Of a stretch of DNA of 64,000 nucleotides, positions 34,674 to 43,557 are shown in pieces. Under the pieces are notes generated by a model. That model was not told where the DNA came from. It saw only the letters and a list, made by a program, of their open reading frames with translations, and did no database searches. The translations under genes were made by a program, and so were the position numbers. This DNA comes from Gammaproteobacteria bacterium UBA7310 (GTDB lineage Bacteria; Pseudomonadota; Gammaproteobacteria; Pseudomonadales; Ketobacteraceae), in assembly GCA_002471665.1 (NCBI GenBank), contig DKQK01000040.1, positions 1 to 64,000 on the forward strand. Direction: 5' to 3'. The number at the start of each line of letters is the position of its first letter. The stretch's first letter is position 1.

Positions 34674-35522
34674 ATGTTGCGTAACCTCTTGATTGGTCTG
34701 ATCGTTTTGATGTCGACGCCGGCACTGGGCCACACCTATGCGGCGCGGGTGGATGAGGCAGTGTGGCATCTGGATCCATCCCCGCTGAAGTGCCGGTTGT
34801 GGCAGGCAGTGCCCAACTACGGAGATGCGGTGTTTGAAGTGGCCGCCGGAGAATCCCTGCGCTTTTATATGGATTTATATCGACCGGTGTCCAAGGCCGG
34901 GCAGGCGAAGATGGTGATCGAGGCCCCGGAGTGGCGGGATGGACTGACACCCCGCAGTATCGGTACCACCTCGTTCAAACGGGGGCGGCGCCCCATTGAA
35001 TTGGCGGAAGAAGTGGCCAGTGAACTGCTGGCTGAGTTGCAGGTGGGCATGACGCCTTCTTTTGTGCACCCGGGGTGGTACGGTAAACACGATATTTCCG
35101 TCGGGGTATCGGCGGTGAATTTCCAGAATGCCTATTTGGGGTATGTGTCCTGTGTGGCGGGCTTGTACCCGGCCGGTTACGACGAGCTGCAGCAGACCTA
35201 CCTGCACTTTGAGACCAACAAATACGGTATCAAGGGCGCGCTGAAGGAACGCCTGGATTTGATTGCCGGTTATGTCGCCATCGACAACAGCGTGAAAAAA
35301 ATCTACATCGACGGTCATACCGACAGCCGCGGCCGCCGGGGCCACAACTGGGAGCTTTCCCGCCTGCGGGCGGATGCCGTGCAGCGCTATCTGGAAGAGA
35401 AAGGGGTTTATCCGGACATGATTGAGATGCGTTACCATGGCGAAGGCAGCCCCGCCAAAAAGAACACCAGCCAGAGTAATATGGCGTTTAACCGCAGAGT
35501 CCTGGTGCGCCTGTACCGCTGA
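34674..35522 (+). CDS. motY: MotY-like OmpA-family flagellar motor protein
   Basis: A 282-aa exported protein. A signal peptide (MLRNLLIGLIVLMSTPALG) precedes a MotY-type N-domain (YAARVDEAVWHLDPSPLKCRLWQAVPNYG, in parts). An OmpA-like peptidoglycan-binding C-domain (about 175-282) has IYIDGHTDSRG and ELSRLRADAVQRYL. In Vibrio and Pseudomonas MotY forms the T ring that holds stators around the flagellar motor. I chose the ATG at 34674 rather than a TTG at 34656. Its place beside rnt and argG is conserved in Pseudomonas. Confidence 0.9.
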   Translation: MLRNLLIGLIVLMSTPALGHTYAARVDEAVWHLDPSPLKCRLWQAVPNYGDAVFEVAAGESLRFYMDLYRPVSKAGQAKMVIEAPEWRDGLTPRSIGTTSFKRGRRPIELAEEVASELLAELQVGMTPSFVHPGWYGKHDISVGVSAVNFQNAYLGYVSCVAGLYPAGYDELQQTYLHFETNKYGIKGALKERLDLIAGYVAIDNSVKKIYIDGHTDSRGRRGHNWELSRLRADAVQRYLEEKGVYPDMIEMRYHGEGSPAKKNTSQSNMAFNRRVLVRLYR

Positions 35523-35627
35523 CATAATCCTGTCTTCAGGCGGTAGGAAAATACGCCCCCGATCGGGTACAATACGCGCCTTTCTCAATTTCCATCACAT
35601 CAGTCCTGAAGGTCTAAGGGTTTACGC

Positions 35628-36848
35628 ATGTCTGACATCAAAAAGGTGGTTTTAGCCTATTCTGGCGGCTTGGATACCTCGGTTATCGTAAAGTGGCTTC
35701 AAGAAAGCTATCAGTGCGAAGTGGTTACATTCACCGCAGACCTGGGGCAGGGTGAAGAGGTAGAGCCGGCCCGTGCCAAGGCCCAGGCCATGGGCATCAA
35801 GGAAATCTACATTGAAGACCTGCGGGAAGAGTTTGTCCGGGATTTTGTGTATCCCATGTTCCGCGCCAACACCATCTATGAGGGTGAGTACCTGCTGGGA
35901 ACCTCCATTGCGCGGCCATTGATTGCCAAGCGCCTGGTGGAAATCGCCGAAGCAACCGGTGCTGATGCCATCTCTCACGGCGCCACCGGCAAGGGTAATG
36001 ATCAAGTGCGTTTTGAGCTGGGTGCCTACGCGCTGACCCCCGGCATACAAGTCATTGCCCCCTGGCGTGAGTGGGATTTGACCTCCCGCGAAACCCTGAT
36101 GGCCTATGCACAGAAGCATGATATCCCCGTTGATTTCTCCAAAGCCGGTAAAAAATCCCCTTATTCCATGGATGCCAACCTGCTGCATATTTCCTACGAA
36201 GGCGGCATCCTGGAAGATCCCTGGGCGGAACCCGAAGAGGATATGTGGCGTTGGTCGGTGAGCCCGGAAGCGGCGCCGGATCAGCCCACCTATATTGAGT
36301 TGACCTACGAGAAGGGCGATATCGTTGCCATCGACGGTGAGCAACTGAAAGCCCACGAAGTACTGGAGAAGCTCAACAAGCTCGGCGGCGCCAACGGCAT
36401 CGGGCGCCTGGATATCGTGGAAAACCGCTATGTGGGGATGAAATCCCGTGGCGCCTATGAAACCCCCGGTGGCACCATCATGATGCGGGCCCACCGTGCC
36501 ATTGAGTCCATTACCCTGGACCGGGAAGTGGCGCACCTGAAAGACAGTTTGATGCCCAAGTACGCCGAGCTGCTTTATAACGGCTATTGGTGGAGCCCAG
36601 AGCGCAAGATGATGCAGGCCATGATCGATGAAAGCCAGTTGGTGGTGAATGGTGTGGTGCGGGTTAAGTTGTACAAGGGCAACGTGACTGTAGTGGGCCG
36701 CAAGTCCAGTGATACCCTGTTTGATGATCGCATAGCCACCTTTGAAGACGACGCCGGTGCCTACAATCAACAGGATGCGGAGGGCTTTATCAAACTGAAT
36801 GCCCTGCGTTTGCGTATTGCCGCCAACAAGGGTCGTAAACTGAAGTAG
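35628..36848 (+). CDS. argG: Argininosuccinate synthase
   Basis: ArgG joins citrulline and aspartate using ATP. The 406-aa sequence has the N-type pyrophosphatase P-loop AYSGGLDTSVI (residues 9-19), LLGTSIARPLIAK, SHGATGKGNDQVRFE (citrulline/aspartate binding) and SPYSMDANLLHISYEGG. It is full length. A TACAAT at 35566 may be the -10 element. An intrinsic terminator follows. With argD and argF at 7-9 kb the window holds three arginine genes in two separate units. Confidence 0.96.
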   Translation: MSDIKKVVLAYSGGLDTSVIVKWLQESYQCEVVTFTADLGQGEEVEPARAKAQAMGIKEIYIEDLREEFVRDFVYPMFRANTIYEGEYLLGTSIARPLIAKRLVEIAEATGADAISHGATGKGNDQVRFELGAYALTPGIQVIAPWREWDLTSRETLMAYAQKHDIPVDFSKAGKKSPYSMDANLLHISYEGGILEDPWAEPEEDMWRWSVSPEAAPDQPTYIELTYEKGDIVAIDGEQLKAHEVLEKLNKLGGANGIGRLDIVENRYVGMKSRGAYETPGGTIMMRAHRAIESITLDREVAHLKDSLMPKYAELLYNGYWWSPERKMMQAMIDESQLVVNGVVRVKLYKGNVTVVGRKSSDTLFDDRIATFEDDAGAYNQQDAEGFIKLNALRLRIAANKGRKLK

Positions 36849-36880
36849 TCAACCGTCTTGCTAGCGGCTCCAGAAGCGAG

Positions 36881-36911
36881 AAGCCCCGGCCTCCAAAGGC
36901 GGGGCTTTTTT
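36881..36911 (+). terminator. Intrinsic terminator of argG
   Basis: An 8-bp stem AAGCCCCG/CGGGGCTT with an 11-base loop is followed by TTTT, about 33 bases after the argG stop. Confidence 0.85.
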
Positions 36912-37011
36912 GTGCCTATTTCACTGTCTGAACCACAATCTGTATCTATACTGGACTCATGGATGGAGTATTGTCTTTAATTAACAAACAATTATCTGCA
37001 AGTAGGAAACC

Positions 37012-39105
37012 ATGACGAAACAACAGCCCCTTGTCATCGTCTGCGACCCACAGGATACCAACATTGCCTATTACACCGAGGTGATCCAGGCCATGGGCGC
37101 TGTTTGCCTGGCCACTTCATTAGGCGGCAATGTGGTGAACCTGGTGGCGAGCCATCAACCGGCTCTGGTAATTCTGGACTCACAGTTGGACGAGCCCGAT
37201 GGTTACCAATTACTGAACTTGCTGAAATCCGGTAAAAAGAGCAAGCACATTCCCGTGCTGTTCGTGGCGGGCAATTTGTCAGAACGTAAAATGTGTCTCT
37301 ACGACGATATGTTTGCGCTGGTGGAAGTGCTCGCCAAACCCATCAACGAACAACACCTGCAGCGACATATCAGGCATTACCTGGAACAGTATGAATATCG
37401 AATGGAGATCGACGCGCTCTACAGTGAAGAGAAAGCCGATCCGATCGCCAATCATGAGGAAGGTATCCTGGCAAGCAATCAATGCGGGCAAATCATCTTC
37501 GCCAACTACGCCGCCGAACAGATTCTGAAAGCCAGTTCCGCGGAGTTGTACGGGGTGTATCTGGAAAGTCTGTTTGAGGAAACCTGTACCCGGGTCAAAT
37601 CCCGCTGGAATGAACATCCGGTTGCCAAGGTAACCGCCGGCGATCAAATATTGCAGGTGGATAAAGCCATGCTCTGGCGTCGGGATGGGGAGGCAATTTC
37701 TGCCAAGTTTGCGGCGGTGCCTTTCGCTTCCGACAAAGGCATTCGCTTATTGTTTGCTTTCAAGCAACTGAAAGACACCCGTGAATCCAAAGATAAACTG
37801 GCCAAACTGTCACAGGTGGACCACCTGACCAGCCTGCCGACACGTTCTTTCATCGAGGAGCACATTGATCGTACTGTATTGAAAGCGGGAATCACCGGTT
37901 ATTACTTCGCTGTGTTGTCGGTGGATCTGGATCATTTTCGCTACATCAACGAAAGCCTCGGCCATGATCGCGGTGATCGCTTGCTGAAGGCGGTTGCCGA
38001 TCGTATTTACGCACTGGTGCGACGGGATGATCAGTTGGCACGCATGGAAGGGGATGAATTTGTGCTGGTGCTGAGCCATATTGATGCCCCGGAAAACGCC
38101 GGCATGGTGGCCAACAAAATCATTGACCGGATTCGTGAGCCGTTTTTGATTGACGGGCACGAGGTGTTCACCGGTTGCTCCATCGGGGTCAGCGTTTACC
38201 CCACCTGTGGCGACGATGCCAATATCTTGATGAAAAATGCCGAGGCGGCCTTGTCGCGGGCGAAAGCCATCGGCCGCAACAACTATCAATACTATACCGT
38301 TGAAATGAATAAGCTGCGGGTTGAACAGATGCAACTGGAGTATGAGTTGCATCAGGCACTGGAGCAAAAGCAGTGGCGCATACAGTATTTGCCTGTCACC
38401 ACCCGTGATCGTAATAAGGTGGTGGCCTGCGAAGTCCGGTTGACCTGGGTTCATCCGACAAAAGGTGAGATCCCGCTGGAGGCGTTTCTGTCCCAGGCGG
38501 AGGAAGCCGGATTGGCTCCCACCCTGTTTCGCTGGCTGTGGCAGCAGGCGTTGAATCGCTTTGATCAGTTACCGGATGACAGCAAAGCCAAGGTTCGATT
38601 GATCATGCCCACATCGCCGGCCATTCTGTTGCAGGAAGGGGGGGTGGACTGGGTGATCAACGCTATTGCCCGGGTTGGACTTAATTCCGACCAGATTTTC
38701 ATAGAGCTGCCGGAAAGCTATTATACGTTGCGCCACAGCCAGCACGGCGAGGTGCTGAATGAATTGTGCCGTAACGGCTTTAATCTGATTCTGGACAGCT
38801 TTGGCACCGGCTTTGCCCCGTTGAACCTGCTGAAAGAAGTACCCTATACTTTGGTGAAATTAAGCGAATCCTTTATTGCCGCCTGTGAGGTGTCCAAAAC
38901 CGACCAGGCCATAATTAAAGGCGTGGTGGATATGGTGCACCAGTTGGGTATTCAGGTGCTGGCAACAGCGGTGGATACACCGGTTCAGCAGACGTTTTTG
39001 GAAGCAGTAGGCTGTGACTGGTTAAGCGGTGAAGCCATTGATCGTGATCTGGAGCAGACACCACAGAAGCTGGATGATATGGGGATCTTTGTGTTCCCGG
39101 GTTGA
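37012..39105 (+). CDS. REC-PAS-GGDEF-EAL protein with degenerate catalytic sites
   Basis: A 697-aa soluble protein. The receiver (1-122) has phospho-Asp56 in VILDSQLD and Lys109. A PAS domain (about 145-250) follows. The GGDEF domain (265-425) reads MEGDEF at 346-350, with the first Gly replaced by Glu. The EAL domain (about 440-690) reads CEVRLTW at 473-479, LDSFGTGF instead of DDFGTGYS, and MPTSPAILL where the metal-binding Asn is expected. The phosphodiesterase is likely inactive. The cyclase may be weak, or the protein may act as a receptor. The stop lies six bases before the gloA ATG. Confidence 0.88.
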   Translation: MTKQQPLVIVCDPQDTNIAYYTEVIQAMGAVCLATSLGGNVVNLVASHQPALVILDSQLDEPDGYQLLNLLKSGKKSKHIPVLFVAGNLSERKMCLYDDMFALVEVLAKPINEQHLQRHIRHYLEQYEYRMEIDALYSEEKADPIANHEEGILASNQCGQIIFANYAAEQILKASSAELYGVYLESLFEETCTRVKSRWNEHPVAKVTAGDQILQVDKAMLWRRDGEAISAKFAAVPFASDKGIRLLFAFKQLKDTRESKDKLAKLSQVDHLTSLPTRSFIEEHIDRTVLKAGITGYYFAVLSVDLDHFRYINESLGHDRGDRLLKAVADRIYALVRRDDQLARMEGDEFVLVLSHIDAPENAGMVANKIIDRIREPFLIDGHEVFTGCSIGVSVYPTCGDDANILMKNAEAALSRAKAIGRNNYQYYTVEMNKLRVEQMQLEYELHQALEQKQWRIQYLPVTTRDRNKVVACEVRLTWVHPTKGEIPLEAFLSQAEEAGLAPTLFRWLWQQALNRFDQLPDDSKAKVRLIMPTSPAILLQEGGVDWVINAIARVGLNSDQIFIELPESYYTLRHSQHGEVLNELCRNGFNLILDSFGTGFAPLNLLKEVPYTLVKLSESFIAACEVSKTDQAIIKGVVDMVHQLGIQVLATAVDTPVQQTFLEAVGCDWLSGEAIDRDLEQTPQKLDDMGIFVFPG

Positions 39106-39110
39106 GGTCT

Positions 39111-39497
39111 ATGCGTATTTTACACACCATGATTCGAGTAGGGGACCTGGAGCAGTCCATCGCTTTTTATACGGAAATATTGGGCATGCAGCTGTTGCGC
39201 AGGAAAGACTATCCTGATGGCCGCTTTACCCTGGCCTTTTTGGGCTATGGTAAGGAAAGTGAGCAGGCCTGCATCGAACTGACCCACAATTGGGATACCG
39301 GACATTACGATTTAGGCAATGGTTATGGTCACATCGCCCTGGAAGTGGATGATGTTTATAAAGCCTGCGCTGACATCCGGGCCCGTGGTGGTGTGGTGAC
39401 CCGGGAGCCCGGCCCGATGAAACACGGCAGCACCATTCTGGCGTTTGTTAAAGATCCGGATGGCTATGCAATCGAGTTACTGGGTAAAAAATCCTGA
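39111..39497 (+). CDS. gloA: Lactoylglutathione lyase (glyoxalase I)
   Basis: Glyoxalase I isomerises the methylglyoxal-glutathione hemithioacetal to S-lactoylglutathione. The 128-aa protein has all four metal ligands at the E. coli positions: His5, Glu56, His74 and Glu122. Other signatures are TMIRVGDLEQSIAFY and FVKDPDGYAIEL. The ATG at 39111 has GAGG close upstream and follows the REC-GGDEF-EAL stop by a few bases, so the two may be co-transcribed. It converges on the esterase gene. Confidence 0.95.
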   Translation: MRILHTMIRVGDLEQSIAFYTEILGMQLLRRKDYPDGRFTLAFLGYGKESEQACIELTHNWDTGHYDLGNGYGHIALEVDDVYKACADIRARGGVVTREPGPMKHGSTILAFVKDPDGYAIELLGKKS

Positions 39498-39515
39498 GCC
39501 TGGTGTTCTACCGCC

Positions 39516-40184
39516 TCACAACCATTCGTTGATCCATTGGCCGATTTGCCGAATCTCCGACACACACACTTCATGTCCCATCGGGTAGTGGCTCCAGTCC
39601 ACCTGATATTGATGTTCCTGTAGCCAGGTCAGAGCCGAGCGTGCGGCCTTTTCCGTGACCATGTCATCGTAATCCCCGTGGGCGATGTGAATCTCCAGGG
39701 ATTGGTTGGTGCTGCGGGCGGCCTCGTCCAGGGCTTCAGGGTTGGGCAGATAGGTGGAGAGGGCGATCAGCCCCCCCAGCCGGTGAGCACATTGCAGGGC
39801 AGTATGATAGGCCACCGCGCCGCCCTGGGAGAAACCGATGAGGATGATGCGTTCGGCGTGGATACCCTGATCCATCTGCTCCTGTATCAGGCGATTGATG
39901 GCGCCCCGGGCCTGGTGAAGATGATCCGGATTGATCCGGCGGATTTCCGTTAAGGCCAGAATGTCATACCAGGCCGGCATGATATAGCCACCATTGCAGG
40001 TAACGGGAATCTCCGGCGCATGGGGGAAAATAAACCGGATCGCGGCATCGTTCTTGATTTTCAGGTGTGGTACCACCGGCACAAAATCATGGCCGCTGGC
40101 ACCCAGGCCATGCAGCCAGATAACGCAGGCGTTGGCCGCTTGCTCCGGTTCTGAGATTTCACAGTGCAAGGGTGTCTGGTACAA
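39516..40184 (-). CDS. Carboxylesterase/phospholipase of the alpha/beta-hydrolase fold (EstB/YpfH-like)
   Basis: A 222-aa acyl-protein-thioesterase-like esterase. VIWLHGLGASGHDF is the oxyanion region, GFSQGGAVAYHTAL the nucleophile elbow, HGDYDDMV holds the acid, and PMGHEV the His. The usual GhxxP segment FIFPHAPEIPVT is present. The start is a TTG at 40184, with AAGGG eight bases upstream, one base after the Trm112 stop. The substrate is short acyl esters or lysophospholipids by family, not shown by sequence. Confidence 0.88.
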   Translation of the reverse strand: MYQTPLHCEISEPEQAANACVIWLHGLGASGHDFVPVVPHLKIKNDAAIRFIFPHAPEIPVTCNGGYIMPAWYDILALTEIRRINPDHLHQARGAINRLIQEQMDQGIHAERIILIGFSQGGAVAYHTALQCAHRLGGLIALSTYLPNPEALDEAARSTNQSLEIHIAHGDYDDMVTEKAARSALTWLQEHQYQVDWSHYPMGHEVCVSEIRQIGQWINEWL

Positions 40185-40185
40185 G

Positions 40186-40401
40186 TTACAGCCCTTGCGA
40201 CTTGAATTTGCGCTTGTAGGCTTCTTTTTCGTCCAACGTGATCTGACGGGCTTCTTCTTCCAGCATCACCGGGATGCCGTCGCGCACCGGATACGCCAGC
40301 GCACTGGCAAGGCAGATCAGTTCATCTTTTTCGTTATCGTATTCCAGTTTGGCCTTGGTGACGGGGCAAACCAGAATTTCCAACAGTTTGGTATCGAACA
40401 T
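40186..40401 (-). CDS. Trm112 family protein
   Basis: A 71-aa protein of the Trm112/YcaR family (DUF343). The family motif FDTKLLEILVCPVTKAKLEYD opens the protein (shown in parts: LLEILVCPVTK). YPVRDGIPVMLEEEAR near the middle is invariant in the group. In eukaryotes Trm112 activates methyltransferases; the bacterial role is unclear. One base separates its stop from the esterase start codon on the same strand. Confidence 0.9.
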   Translation of the reverse strand: MFDTKLLEILVCPVTKAKLEYDNEKDELICLASALAYPVRDGIPVMLEEEARQITLDEKEAYKRKFKSQGL

Positions 40402-40439
40402 AGGAAATGGCCTGGTGTGTTGCTTGAATGGGAATGGGG

Positions 40440-41078
40440 TTAATCGTACTCGGTTTTTTCTTTGAATTCACACAGATCTTCAATAATACAGGCGCCACAG
40501 CGTGGCTTACGTGCGGTGCAGACGTAGCGGCCGTGTAGAATCAACCAGTGATGGGCGTCCAGCAGAAACTCTTTGGGCACATGGCGCATCAGTTTTTTCT
40601 CCACCTCCAGCACAGTTTTGCCCGGTGCAATGCGGGTGCGGTTGGAGACGCGGAAGATGTGGGTGTCCACCGCCATGGCCGGCTGGCCGAAGGCAGTGTT
40701 CAGCACCACATTGGCGGTTTTGCGCCCCACGCCAGGCAGAGATTCCAGCGCCTTGCGGTCACAGGGTACTTGGCTGCCGTATTCATCCATCAGAATCTTG
40801 CAGGTTTTGATTACGTTTTCCGCCTTGCTGTTGAACAGGCCGATGGTTTTGATATAGGGCTTTAAGCCTTTTACACCGAGCTTATAGATCGCCTCCGGGG
40901 TATTGGCCACCGGATACAGTTTGGCGGTGGCTTTGTTGACGCTGACGTCGGTTGCCTGGGCGGAGAGAATGACCGCGATCAGCAACTCAAAGGTGGAGGT
41001 GTATTCCAGCTCTGTCCTGGGGTTGGGATTCTGATCCCGCAGGCGCGAGAAAATCTGGTAACGTTTGTCTTTGTTCAT
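40440..41078 (-). CDS. nth: Endonuclease III
   Basis: Nth is a bifunctional DNA glycosylase/AP lyase for oxidised pyrimidines. The 212-aa protein has the helix-hairpin-helix LPGVGRKTANVV with catalytic Lys120, the conserved Asp138 in AVDTHIFR, and a C-terminal [4Fe-4S] site C-x6-C-x2-C-x5-C (CTARKPRCGACIIEDLC). Both catalytic residues fall at the E. coli numbers. It is the last gene after rnfABCDGE, as in E. coli (rsx-nth). Confidence 0.96.
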   Translation of the reverse strand: MNKDKRYQIFSRLRDQNPNPRTELEYTSTFELLIAVILSAQATDVSVNKATAKLYPVANTPEAIYKLGVKGLKPYIKTIGLFNSKAENVIKTCKILMDEYGSQVPCDRKALESLPGVGRKTANVVLNTAFGQPAMAVDTHIFRVSNRTRIAPGKTVLEVEKKLMRHVPKEFLLDAHHWLILHGRYVCTARKPRCGACIIEDLCEFKEKTEYD

Positions 41079-41134
41079 AGTCTCGGTTCAAGCTGGCCCG
41101 TCCGGTCGGCTGCGGTTGCAATGGGCGCCGAACA

Positions 41135-41848
41135 TCAGGTTATGTTGCCGGTGGTTCGCACGCGCTTGCTGCCGGCGACCACGCTGTCTTTTTTGGCCTT
41201 GGCGGCGGCTTCCATCTTGGCATCAATAATGTTTTTCAGGGCCAGCAGCAGTCCCAGCACCATGAATGCCCCGGGAGGCAACACAGCAATCAGAAAGCCC
41301 CGGTAATTGGCAATCAGCTCCAGCTTCCAGTTCAACGCCATATCACCAAACAGCAGATGCATATTGGCAAACAGCGCGCCGGTACCGATCAGCTCCCGCA
41401 ATGCCCCCAGCAGCACCAGTACCAGGCTGAAACCCAAACCCATCATCAAACCATCCCACACTGCGGCCGGTACGCTGTGCTTGCTGGCAAAGCCATCCGC
41501 CCGGCCCAGCACGATGCAGTTGGTGACGATCAGGGGAATGAAGATACCCAGTATCAGATAGAGTTCATAGGTGAAAGCATTCATCAGAAATTCAATGCAG
41601 GTGGTGAACGCCGCGATGATCATAACAAAGGTGGGCAGGCGAATGGCATCCGTGGTGGCATTGCGAATCAGCGAAACCGCCAGATTGGATAGGGTCAGCA
41701 CACAGGTGGTGGCCAGCCCAAGGGCCAGTGCGTTGACCACGGTACCGGAAACCGCCAGCAGCGGGCACAATCCAAGCACCTGCACCAGGGCCGGGTTGTT
41801 TTTCCATAAACCATCCAGAGTGATTTTTTTGAAGTCTGCATCTGCCAT
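41135..41848 (-). CDS. rnfE: Rnf/Rsx electron-transport complex subunit E
   Basis: A 237-aa integral membrane subunit related to RnfA. It has NPALVQVLGLCPLLAVSG with the conserved Cys (residue about 26) that coordinates an Fe-S centre together with RnfA in the family, and IPLIVTNCIVLGRADGFA with the second Cys. The Rnf complex couples ferredoxin-NAD redox to ion transport, and in E. coli (Rsx) keeps SoxR reduced. GGAGG sits in the end of rnfG. The ATG at 41848 was chosen; the longer open frame upstream is within rnfG. Confidence 0.93.
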   Translation of the reverse strand: MADADFKKITLDGLWKNNPALVQVLGLCPLLAVSGTVVNALALGLATTCVLTLSNLAVSLIRNATTDAIRLPTFVMIIAAFTTCIEFLMNAFTYELYLILGIFIPLIVTNCIVLGRADGFASKHSVPAAVWDGLMMGLGFSLVLVLLGALRELIGTGALFANMHLLFGDMALNWKLELIANYRGFLIAVLPPGAFMVLGLLLALKNIIDAKMEAAAKAKKDSVVAGSKRVRTTGNIT

Positions 41849-41849
41849 G

Positions 41850-42500
41850 TCAGTTGGCCTCCGCGAGTTCAGGCTGGGAAGAATTGCCGTAAAGCAGTTC
41901 ACTTTTGTGTTGCTCGAAATACAGCAGGGCCTTGTGCACGGCGTCAACCACCGCCCGAGGGGTAATGGTGGCACCGGTGAAGGCATCAAACTGGCCGCCG
42001 TCTTTCTTTACGCGCCATCCTTTCTCATCAAGATTGGTCAGTGATTTCCCATTAAAGGATTTGATCCAATCGGATTTCTGCACCTCGATGGCGTCCCCCA
42101 GGCCCGGGGTTTCAAAGTGCGGTGGAATCACCCGAACCCCCGTCAGTTCACCGTCAGAGTTGATGCCCACCAGCAGGTTGATGGAACCTCCGTAACCTTC
42201 AGGGGCGGTGACCTGCATGATGATCCCCGCCGGTTGCTCTTGCTTCCGGCCCAGGTAGGCGAGTTGGGGAACGGAGGTTCCCAGCAGGCCATGGGCCGGC
42301 AAGGTTACCGTGTTGTCCAGAAGATTATTGTCGACCACTGCTTTGGGCATCACCTCGAACAGGCTGCGTTGCAGCGCATTCTGTTTTTCTTCCGCGATCT
42401 TGTCTTTGGTCAGGTTGGCGGTGGCCACCACCAGGCCGGTGGTGATGATGGCGAACAGGCCCAGGATAATGCCGTTACGAGTGACGGATTGACCGATCAT
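41850..42500 (-). CDS. rnfG: Rnf/Rsx electron-transport complex subunit G
   Basis: A 216-aa subunit with an N-terminal TM anchor (about residues 9-28) and a periplasmic FMN domain. The flavinylation motif (S/T)GAT is in DAFTGATITPRAV, where FMN is attached through phosphoester to the last Thr. The ATG at 42500 has GAGGAG upstream; a start at 42554 would overlap rnfD. It follows rnfD by 10 bases. Confidence 0.93.
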   Translation of the reverse strand: MIGQSVTRNGIILGLFAIITTGLVVATANLTKDKIAEEKQNALQRSLFEVMPKAVVDNNLLDNTVTLPAHGLLGTSVPQLAYLGRKQEQPAGIIMQVTAPEGYGGSINLLVGINSDGELTGVRVIPPHFETPGLGDAIEVQKSDWIKSFNGKSLTNLDEKGWRVKKDGGQFDAFTGATITPRAVVDAVHKALLYFEQHKSELLYGNSSQPELAEAN

Positions 42501-42510
42501 TGACTGCTCC

Positions 42511-43557
42511 TCAATCCGGTTTCGCCAGCCCTTTATTGGGCTGGCGATGTCCATAGGTGCGTGGCTGGGTGTAGTAGTCCAGTGTGGGTGCCGCCAGGTT
42601 CATCAGCAATACGCTGAATGCCACCGCGTCGGGGTAGCCACCCCAGGTACGGATCACGTAGGTCAGTAAACCAATGAGAAAACCATATATGATTTTGCCG
42701 CGATTGCTGGTGGCCGCCGTGACCGGATCGGTGGCGATGAAGAAGGCACCCAGCATGGTGCCACCGCTCAACAGATGGTGCATGATGCTGGGATAATTGT
42801 CGGCATCCACGGCCGTGTTGAAAAAACCCGATAGCAGAAAGATGCTGAGCAGCATACCCGCCGGGATGTGCCAGGTTATGATCTTTTTCCAGATCAGGTA
42901 GACGCCGCCCAGCAGGAAAGCGATATTCACCCATTCCCACCCGTAACCGGCAAAAGTACCGTGCAGTATGGCGTTGGAATCCAATACTTCCGGTTGCCCG
43001 GCGTAGGTTTTGAAGGTATCCAGCGGCGTGGCACCGCTCAGTGCATCCGGATTTGTGCCCAAGAACGTCAACCGCAGGGACTCGAATACACCTGGCACGT
43101 TAACCGAATTATCCAGGCCCGCGGCCGGCAGCCAGGTGGTCATTTCTTTGGGGAACGAGATCAGCAACAGGACATACCCCACCATGGCGGGGTTGAACGG
43201 ATTCATTCCCAAGCCACCATACAGGTGTTTGGCCACCACAATGGCAAACGCACAGCCGATCACGGTAAGCCACCAGGGGGCAGTGGGGGGAATGGCCAGG
43301 GCCAGCAGTACTGCGGTGACCACGGCACTGTAATCGTTAAGGTAAAAAGCAATGGGCTTATTTCGAACTTTCAGTATCAATGCTTCGCAGCCCATGGCCA
43401 CCGCGCTGGCGATGACCACATTGATCAGGGTTCCAAAACCAAAGAAATAGGTCAGCATGAACAGGCCGGGCAAGGTGGCGTACAGCACCTGCCGCATAAA
43501 GCCGCCGGTGTTGCCGGGCTTGTGGATGTGAGGGGAGGTTACACTCAGTAATGCCAT
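42511..43557 (-). CDS. rnfD: Rnf/Rsx electron-transport complex subunit D
   Basis: A 348-aa multi-span membrane subunit, homologous to NqrB. The covalent FMN motif SGAT is in DALSGATPLDTFKTY. Other signatures are HKPGNTGGFMRQVLYATLPG (N-terminus) and GGLGMNPFNPAMVGY. The ATG overlaps the rnfC stop (TAATG). Confidence 0.94.
   Translation of the reverse strand: MALLSVTSPHIHKPGNTGGFMRQVLYATLPGLFMLTYFFGFGTLINVVIASAVAMGCEALILKVRNKPIAFYLNDYSAVVTAVLLALAIPPTAPWWLTVIGCAFAIVVAKHLYGGLGMNPFNPAMVGYVLLLISFPKEMTTWLPAAGLDNSVNVPGVFESLRLTFLGTNPDALSGATPLDTFKTYAGQPEVLDSNAILHGTFAGYGWEWVNIAFLLGGVYLIWKKIITWHIPAGMLLSIFLLSGFFNTAVDADNYPSIMHHLLSGGTMLGAFFIATDPVTAATSNRGKIIYGFLIGLLTYVIRTWGGYPDAVAFSVLLMNLAAPTLDYYTQPRTYGHRQPNKGLAKPD

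Noticed and set aside
35652..36770. Minus-strand open frame (372 codons) opposite argG
   Set aside because: It lies wholly within argG on the other strand and reads as low-information shadow sequence.
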